64,000 nt of DNA. Origin: Geothrix sp. (GTDB lineage Bacteria; Acidobacteriota; Holophagae; Holophagales; Holophagaceae). The stretch is taken from NCBI RefSeq assembly GCF_020622065.1, contig NZ_JAHRYQ010000001.1, positions 1,550,001 through 1,614,000 of the forward strand, read 5' to 3'. Below, piece by piece: positions 59,316 to 64,000 of the stretch. Positions within the stretch are counted from its first letter, which is position 1. Each line of letters opens with the position of its first letter. The translations under genes and the position numbers were made by a program. The notes beneath the pieces were generated by a model. The model did no database searches and had not been told where the DNA came from. It saw nothing but the letters and a program-made list of their open reading frames with translations.

Positions 59316-60539
59316 CTACGCGGACAGCGCCCGGCGCAGCAGATCCAGCGCCCAGGCCGTGCTGCGGAGCTGGATGTCCGTGCGGTCACCTGGCTGGTTG
59401 AACGCCTTCGAGACAGTGCCTCCCGGTCCAGCCAGGGCGATGAACACGGCGCCCAGAGGCGCTCCTCCTTCCGCCGCGGGGCCCGCATTGCCCGTGAGGC
59501 CGAGGCCCCAGGTGGCGCCGAGTTTCGTGCGGACCGCCTCCGCCAGGGCCCGGCTGGTGGCTTCGGAGACGGTGCCTTCGACCGCGAGGAAGGGCTTGGG
59601 AAGCCCCAGCAGGGCGGTCTTGGCGGCGGCGGTGTAGACCGTGGCGCCCCCGAGGAAGGCCTCGCTCGCCCCGGGGATGGCCGTGAGACGCGCGGCCAGG
59701 AGGCCGCCGGTCACGCTTTCCGCCACGACCAGGGTCTCGCCCCGGACCTTCAAGCGGTCCAGCACGGCATCCTCCAGGTTGCCGTCCCCGACGCCGACCA
59801 GGTCCCCGCCCAACAAGGCTTCGAATTCGACGCGGGCGGCCTCGAGGGCGGCCTGATCGCTTCCCCGGGCCAGCAGCTCCACCTGGGTGAGGCTGGCGAG
59901 GATGGTCCATTCGAGGTGGGCGTGGCGTTCGCGGGCCTCCCGGGTGCGCTCGTCCAGGTTGCTCTCAGGCACGCCCCCCACCACCAGGCGCAGCGTATGC
60001 ACCCGCCGGCCGGCCAGGGCCTGGAGGCGCGGCTCCACCTGCTCCTCCCACATGCGTTTCATCTCGCGGGGCACGCCTGGCAGCATCACGAGGCGCGTCC
60101 CGGGGTGTCCTGGGGGACCCGACCACCACACGCCCGGCGCCGTGCCCACGGGGTTCGCGAGGGCCTCCGCACCGGCGGGGATGAGCGCCTGCTTGAAGTT
60201 GGCCTGGGGCGGGACCCGTTTCCGGGCCGCGTAGAAGGCCAGCATGTCCTCGCGGCTCTTCGCATCTTCACGCAGCTCAGCGCCGAGGATGTCCGCGAAG
60301 CACTCCTTCGTGAAATCGTCGAAAGTGGGGCCCAGCCCGCCGGTGGTGATGATGAGATCCGACCGCGTCAGGGCCTCACGGAAGAGCTGGGCCAGGTCCT
60401 CCCGGCTGTCGCCGACCGCGGTCTTGCGGTGGAAGCCAAGACCCAAGGCTGCCAGGCGCTCGCCCAGCCATACGGAGTTGGTGTCGAGACGCCGCGTGGT
60501 GAGCAGTTCCGTTCCGATGGCGATGCATTCGATGCGCAT
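59316..60539 (-). CDS. cinA: CinA-family nicotinamide-nucleotide amidohydrolase
   Basis: 407 residues. The N-terminal MoCF-like domain has AIGTELLTTRRLDTNS and IITTGGLGPTFDDFTKE. The C-terminal CinA deamidase domain has VVAESVTGGLLAARLTAIPGASEAFLGG and GLTGNAGPA. It recycles nicotinamide mononucleotide in the pyridine nucleotide cycle. The start at 60539 (MRIECIAIGTELL) is preferred to the TTG at 60575. Confidence 0.92.
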   Translation of the reverse strand: MRIECIAIGTELLTTRRLDTNSVWLGERLAALGLGFHRKTAVGDSREDLAQLFREALTRSDLIITTGGLGPTFDDFTKECFADILGAELREDAKSREDMLAFYAARKRVPPQANFKQALIPAGAEALANPVGTAPGVWWSGPPGHPGTRLVMLPGVPREMKRMWEEQVEPRLQALAGRRVHTLRLVVGGVPESNLDERTREARERHAHLEWTILASLTQVELLARGSDQAALEAARVEFEALLGGDLVGVGDGNLEDAVLDRLKVRGETLVVAESVTGGLLAARLTAIPGASEAFLGGATVYTAAAKTALLGLPKPFLAVEGTVSEATSRALAEAVRTKLGATWGLGLTGNAGPAAEGGAPLGAVFIALAGPGGTVSKAFNQPGDRTDIQLRSTAWALDLLRRALSA

Positions 60540-60581
60540 GAAGGGAATGGAACCACGGGGATCGCGAAAGCTCAATGCGGG

Positions 60582-60746
60582 TCAGGACTCCAGCCACTCC
60601 CGCGCGGCCCAGCGCCCCAGCCAGATCCCAGCGCCCGTGCCCACCATGCTGAGAACGACCCCGGTGGTCACGCCGATGAGGGCGCCGAGGTACCACCCCG
60701 CCAGGCTGCCCAGGGTGGCTCCGACGAAACCCATGAGCTTTTCCAC
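60582..60746 (-). CDS. 54-residue glycine-zipper membrane protein
   Basis: A GTG start after GGAGGCGCCTCC gives a 54-residue protein. Glycines recur every three to four residues (GFVGATLGSLAGWYLGALIG), then VVLSMVGTGAGIWLGRW. This is one or two glycine-zipper helices. It is co-directional with cinA, 42 bp upstream. Function unknown. Confidence 0.6.
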   Translation of the reverse strand: MEKLMGFVGATLGSLAGWYLGALIGVTTGVVLSMVGTGAGIWLGRWAAREWLES

Positions 60747-60795
60747 GGAGGCGCCTCCTGGGCTTTAGGATGATGGAATTGGAAGAGGTGTTCCC

Positions 60796-61092
60796 ATGAT
60801 CATCCCGGATTTGGACGACCTGGTCCTGGAATCCGACGAGGAGTCCGGCATCCAGGAGCTGGGCCGGCGCGTCCTGGCCCGGGGGCCCTGGACCACCGTG
60901 GCCTTCCTGGTGAAGACGAAGACGGATCCCGAAGGCGACTGGGAGGGCCCCTTCCTCTGGCTGCACCGCTACCAGAAGGTGGCCCAGGGCTGGAAGCTCG
61001 TGAGCCGCTTCCGCACCACGGAATCCACCCAGCTCGAGAAGCTGGCGGATTCTCTGGAGGCGTGGAAGGGCTACTTCAGCCCGGGCAGGTAG
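60796..61092 (+). CDS. Small hypothetical protein
   Basis: 98 residues, soluble, mixed strand and helix (WTTVAFLVKTKTDPEGDWEGPFLWLHRYQK). No motif. The last 22 bp overlap the convergent DinB gene. GGAAGAGGTG precedes the ATG. Confidence 0.65.
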   Translation: MIIPDLDDLVLESDEESGIQELGRRVLARGPWTTVAFLVKTKTDPEGDWEGPFLWLHRYQKVAQGWKLVSRFRTTESTQLEKLADSLEAWKGYFSPGR

Positions 61093-61598
61093 CGCTCGCG
61101 GATCACCGCCAGGTGGTGGGCCGTGTGACCCGCGCAGATGAAGGGGAGGCAGCGCACGATGATCGCCCGGCCGTTGGTGGTGCCCTGGTGATCCCAGGCC
61201 GCCTCGGGCAGGCTGCGGAACAGCGTGAGGCTGGCGCTGCGGGCGGCGCGCCAGTCGGCCAGCAGGTCCGCCACGGAGTGGGCGTCCGCCCGGGCCGCGA
61301 CGGCGTAGGTCTCCTCGTCGAAGCCCGGCAGCGGCGTGGCATCGCCCCGGCCGATGCGCAGGCAGCGATAGGCGAAGATGCGCTCGGCGTCGCTGAGGTG
61401 CTGCAGGAGGTCCTTGAGGCTCCACTTGCCCGGGGCGTAGCGGAAGCCACCCTGGGCCTCGGAGAGCCCCGCGAACAGGGCCGTCACTTCACCCATCTGG
61501 CTCTGGAGGCTGCTGGCAATCTCCCCCTCACCCGCCGCGGCGATGTAGGGGGCGTAGGCTTCGGGGTATTCACCCGGGAGAGGTCGCGTGAGGGCCAT
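61071..61598 (-). CDS. DinB-family protein
   Basis: 175 residues, four-helix bundle. The three metal-binding His are seen in LQHLSDAERIFAYRCL (first) and CAGHTAHHLAVIRERYLPG (other two). DinB/YfiT-like proteins are metal-dependent hydrolases or thiol-S-transferases. The substrate is unknown. Confidence 0.85.
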   Translation of the reverse strand: MALTRPLPGEYPEAYAPYIAAAGEGEIASSLQSQMGEVTALFAGLSEAQGGFRYAPGKWSLKDLLQHLSDAERIFAYRCLRIGRGDATPLPGFDEETYAVAARADAHSVADLLADWRAARSASLTLFRSLPEAAWDHQGTTNGRAIIVRCLPFICAGHTAHHLAVIRERYLPGLK

Positions 61599-61610
61599 GG
61601 GTTCTCCTCT

Positions 61611-63044
61611 TCAGAAGGTCATCACCTTCATGGTGTTCGTGCTTCCAGTCTTCCACAGGGGCAGGCCCATGGTCATCACCACCCGATCCATGCTGCCCAG
61701 CTGATGCTTCGCCACCAGCAGCTCCCGCACCACCGTCACCATCTCGTCCGTGTTGCTCACGCGGGGGATCAGCAGGGAGGTGACACCCCGGAGCAGGCCC
61801 ATGCGGCGGGCCGTGACCTCGTCCACCGTGGCCCCCAGGACGGGCGTGCGCCCCGCCAGGCGGCTCACCATGCGGGCCGTACCGCCCCCTTCGGTGAAGG
61901 CCACGATCCAGCGGGCGTTGATCTCGTCGGCCGTGCGGCAGGCCGCGAAGGCCACGGAGATGTCCGTGCGGGCCAGCACCTTCTCGGCCAGTTCGTCCGG
62001 CAGGGTGGGTGTGCGCTGCTTCACATTGGCGTCGGCCTCCGCCGCGATGCGGGCCAGCCACTGGACGGCCTCCACGGGATGGGCGCCGGTGGCGCTCTCG
62101 GCGCTGAGCATCACGGCATCGGTGCCGTCCCAGATGGCGTTGGCCACATCGCTGGCCTCGGCCCGGGTGGGCTGGGAGTGTTCGATCATGCTCTCCAACA
62201 TCTGGGTGGCGGTGATCACGGGCTTCAGGGCCCGGCGGGCGGTCTTGATGATCTGCTTCTGGAGGCCGGGAACCCGCTCCACGCCGAGTTCCACCCCCAG
62301 GTCGCCGCGGGCCACCATCACCCCCCAGGAGACCTCCAGGATCTCGCCGAGATTGGCGAGGGCTGCCGGGTGCTCGATCTTGGCGATGATGGGCTGGGTG
62401 CCCCCCAGGTGCTGGATGATGGCCTGGAGCTGCTGCACATCTGAGGCCCGGCGGACGAAGCTCTGGGCGAAGAGGTCCACCTCGTGCTCCACGCCCCACC
62501 GGATGTCGACATGGTCCTTCTCGGTGAGGGGATCCATGTTGATGTCCATGCCGATGGGATGGATGCCCTTCCTGGCCTTCAGCGGCCCGCCGATGATCAC
62601 CCGGGCCTTCAGGAAATCCGCACGCTTGGCCAGGATCTCCACCGTGATGGCGCCGTCGTCCAGGAGCCAGTGCTGGCCGGCCTCGGCCCCCTCGAACAGC
62701 TCGGGGTGCGGCAGGGGTGCGGCCCAGGCGGCGTCGGCGGGAACCGTCGCCCCTGCAGCGAAGAAGTAGCCTTCGCTGCCTTCGGCCAGGTCGATGGGCG
62801 CCTCGAGCAGGCCCACCCGCCACTTCGGTCCTTGCAGATCGAGGAAGACGGGAATCGACCGCCCGAGTTCCTGAGCCAGGGTCCGGACCTTCTGGAGGGC
62901 CTCGGCCCGGCTCTCGGGATCCCCGTGGCTCGCATTTAATCGCACCGCATCGGCTTCGCGGAGGGATTCCCGCAACCGATCGCCCTGCATCAGGGCCGGA
63001 CCCAAGGTCATCACGAGTTTGGTCTTGCGCACATCAACCCCCAT
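61611..63044 (-). CDS. pyk: Pyruvate kinase
   Basis: 477 residues if started at MGVDVRKTKLVMTLGPA. VRLNASHGDPE, FLDLQGPKWRVG, the active-site Lys segment PIIAKIEHPAALANL, VMVARGDLGVELG, ITATQMLESMIEHSQPTRAEASDVANAIWDGTDAVMLSAESATG are the pyruvate kinase hallmarks. It makes pyruvate and ATP from PEP in glycolysis. Starts at 63059 or 63068 are possible. Confidence 0.95.
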   Translation of the reverse strand: MGVDVRKTKLVMTLGPALMQGDRLRESLREADAVRLNASHGDPESRAEALQKVRTLAQELGRSIPVFLDLQGPKWRVGLLEAPIDLAEGSEGYFFAAGATVPADAAWAAPLPHPELFEGAEAGQHWLLDDGAITVEILAKRADFLKARVIIGGPLKARKGIHPIGMDINMDPLTEKDHVDIRWGVEHEVDLFAQSFVRRASDVQQLQAIIQHLGGTQPIIAKIEHPAALANLGEILEVSWGVMVARGDLGVELGVERVPGLQKQIIKTARRALKPVITATQMLESMIEHSQPTRAEASDVANAIWDGTDAVMLSAESATGAHPVEAVQWLARIAAEADANVKQRTPTLPDELAEKVLARTDISVAFAACRTADEINARWIVAFTEGGGTARMVSRLAGRTPVLGATVDEVTARRMGLLRGVTSLLIPRVSNTDEMVTVVRELLVAKHQLGSMDRVVMTMGLPLWKTGSTNTMKVMTF

Positions 63045-63172
63045 GGCCTGCACAGGCATTCCACACACTTTTCCACAGTCTGCGCCTGCGTTTCCAAGTT
63101 GTCACGGGGCTTTCCCTCTTGTCATCGCGGTGCTACCTTCTTGGTCCCGATACGGTTGTTGGAGAAGACGGA

Positions 63173-63397
63173 ATGCGCGAAAAGCTGCGAGTCCTCGTGG
63201 CCGAAATGGTGCGTGGAGGCGTCCCTCTGGAGATGGCCCGCCGCGAATTCGAGCGGCTCTACCTGGAAGAGGTGCTGGCCACCCACGAGGGCAACCACAG
63301 CGCCGCTGCCCGGGAGCTGGGCATCCACCGGAACACCCTCGCCAAGAAGCTGGAGACGCCCCCCAGCCGGATCCGCCAGGTGAGCCTGGCCAGCTGA
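63173..63397 (+). CDS. Fis-type helix-turn-helix small regulator
   Basis: 74 residues from MREKLRVLVAEMVRGGVPLE, GGAG site upstream. YLEEVLATHEGNHSAAARELGIHRNTLAKKLE is the HTH_8 (Fis C-terminal) DNA-binding motif. It is a free-standing Fis-like protein, divergent from pyruvate kinase and 127 bp upstream of GAPDH. Confidence 0.82.
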   Translation: MREKLRVLVAEMVRGGVPLEMARREFERLYLEEVLATHEGNHSAAARELGIHRNTLAKKLETPPSRIRQVSLAS

Positions 63398-63425
63398 AGC
63401 CCCCATCCCCGGCTCCGTTTCATCC

Positions 63426-63449
63426 AAAGCCCGGCCCCGCCGGGCTTTT
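63426..63449 (+). terminator. Rho-independent terminator after Fis-like gene
   Basis: Stem AAGCCCGGC with GCCGGGCTT, followed by TTCATTTT. Confidence 0.85.
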
Positions 63450-63524
63450 CATTTTGTCGGCGCGACAGCCTTTTCCTTCGACAGGATGGGACGGGGCCGA
63501 TACAACAAGGATTCGGAGGACGCC

Positions 63525-64000
63525 ATGAAGAAGGTGGCCATCAATGGACTCGGACGGATCGGAAGGCTGGTGCTGCGCCACTTGATGAAGGTCCCGCATG
63601 TCCAGGTGGTGGCCGTGAACGACCTCACCGATGCGGCCACCCTGGCCCACCTGATGAAGTACGACTCGGTCCACGGCCAGGCGGATTTCCCCGTGGCCTC
63701 CGACGGGAACTACCTCGTGCTCGGCGGGCGGCGCATCCGCGTCTACGCCGAGAAGGATCCCCAGCTCATCCCCTTCGGGGCCCAGGGGGCCCAGGTGGTC
63801 CTCGAATGCACGGGCAAGTTCACCAAGCGCGCCCAGGCCGCTGTCCACCTCCAGGGCAGCGTCACCCATGTGGTGATCAGCGCCCCGGCGGGCGACGCGG
63901 ACCGCACCGTGGTCATGGGCGTGAACGAGGCGGCCCTGGATCCCACCGCGGACCACATCATCTCCAACGCCAGCTGCACCACCAATTGCCTGGCCCCGGT
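63525..64000 (+). CDS. gap: Glyceraldehyde-3-phosphate dehydrogenase, C-terminus cut by window edge
   Basis: 158 residues visible. MKKVAINGLGRIGRLVLRH is the NAD-binding start, and SNASCTTNCLAP holds the catalytic Cys at the end of the window. CGGAGGA site before the ATG. It catalyses the oxidative phosphorylation step of glycolysis. Confidence 0.95.
   Translation, partial: MKKVAINGLGRIGRLVLRHLMKVPHVQVVAVNDLTDAATLAHLMKYDSVHGQADFPVASDGNYLVLGGRRIRVYAEKDPQLIPFGAQGAQVVLECTGKFTKRAQAAVHLQGSVTHVVISAPAGDADRTVVMGVNEAALDPTADHIISNASCTTNCLAP

Overview
The window is a stretch of a G+C-rich bacterial chromosome whose gene content (diderm outer-envelope genes, propeller-GGDEF sensor, Tricorn protease, a ptb-buk type fusion) fits a Gram-negative of the Acidobacteriota/Holophagae kind. 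That placement is inferred from gene style only; no rRNA or other marker is present. I see no rRNA, tRNA, CRISPR, phage or transposase genes.

The dominant feature is a gene-cassette array at about 26.4-46.0 kb. I count 36 attC recombination sites in the same orientation. Each begins with a GCCTAAC-type box and ends with a GTTAGGC-type box. Thirty are long sites (29 of 123-127 bp and one degenerate 97-bp terminal site), and six are short 66-bp sites. They separate 36 cassettes, most with a single plus-strand gene that looks more A+T-rich than the chromosome. Eight cassettes have no convincing gene: six form one repeated non-coding family (A) with its own short attC, and two form another (B). 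Two gene cassettes occur twice in swapped order and look identical. Both ends of the array are inside the window and no integron integrase or clear attI is present, so this is a CALIN-type array (cluster of attC sites lacking an integrase). A lone decayed cassette in the opposite orientation lies 13 kb away at 12.5-13.2 kb. Cargo is mostly unknown: small membrane proteins, lipoproteins and secreted proteins, two PD-(D/E)XK-like proteins, a HEPN-motif protein, a DUF4160 protein, a transglutaminase-like protein, a VOC protein and a YdeI-like protein.

Left flank (0-26 kb): a BNR-propeller/MoaD-like pair, malate dehydrogenase, a membrane propeller-GGDEF protein, MtgA, PilZ, HEAT-repeat and M29-like peptidase genes, a thioesterase, a DnaJ-like cysteine-rich protein, a methyltransferase, a Tricorn protease, an overlapping TfoX-GNAT-RsmE operon, a phosphate butyryltransferase, a nitroreductase, a fused phosphotransacylase-butyrate kinase, an SPFH protein and a TPR protein.

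Right flank (46-64 kb): DUF1801 and MmcQ/YjbR proteins, a class II aldolase next to MtnA (methylthio-ribose salvage), an Arn-like lipid A/envelope sugar cluster (ArnA-type decarboxylase, two ArnT-like transferases, a GT9 transferase, an ArnE/F-like exporter), CorA, a zinc alcohol dehydrogenase, PlsY-GpsA (phospholipid synthesis), CinA, DinB, pyruvate kinase, a Fis-type small regulator and the start of GAPDH.
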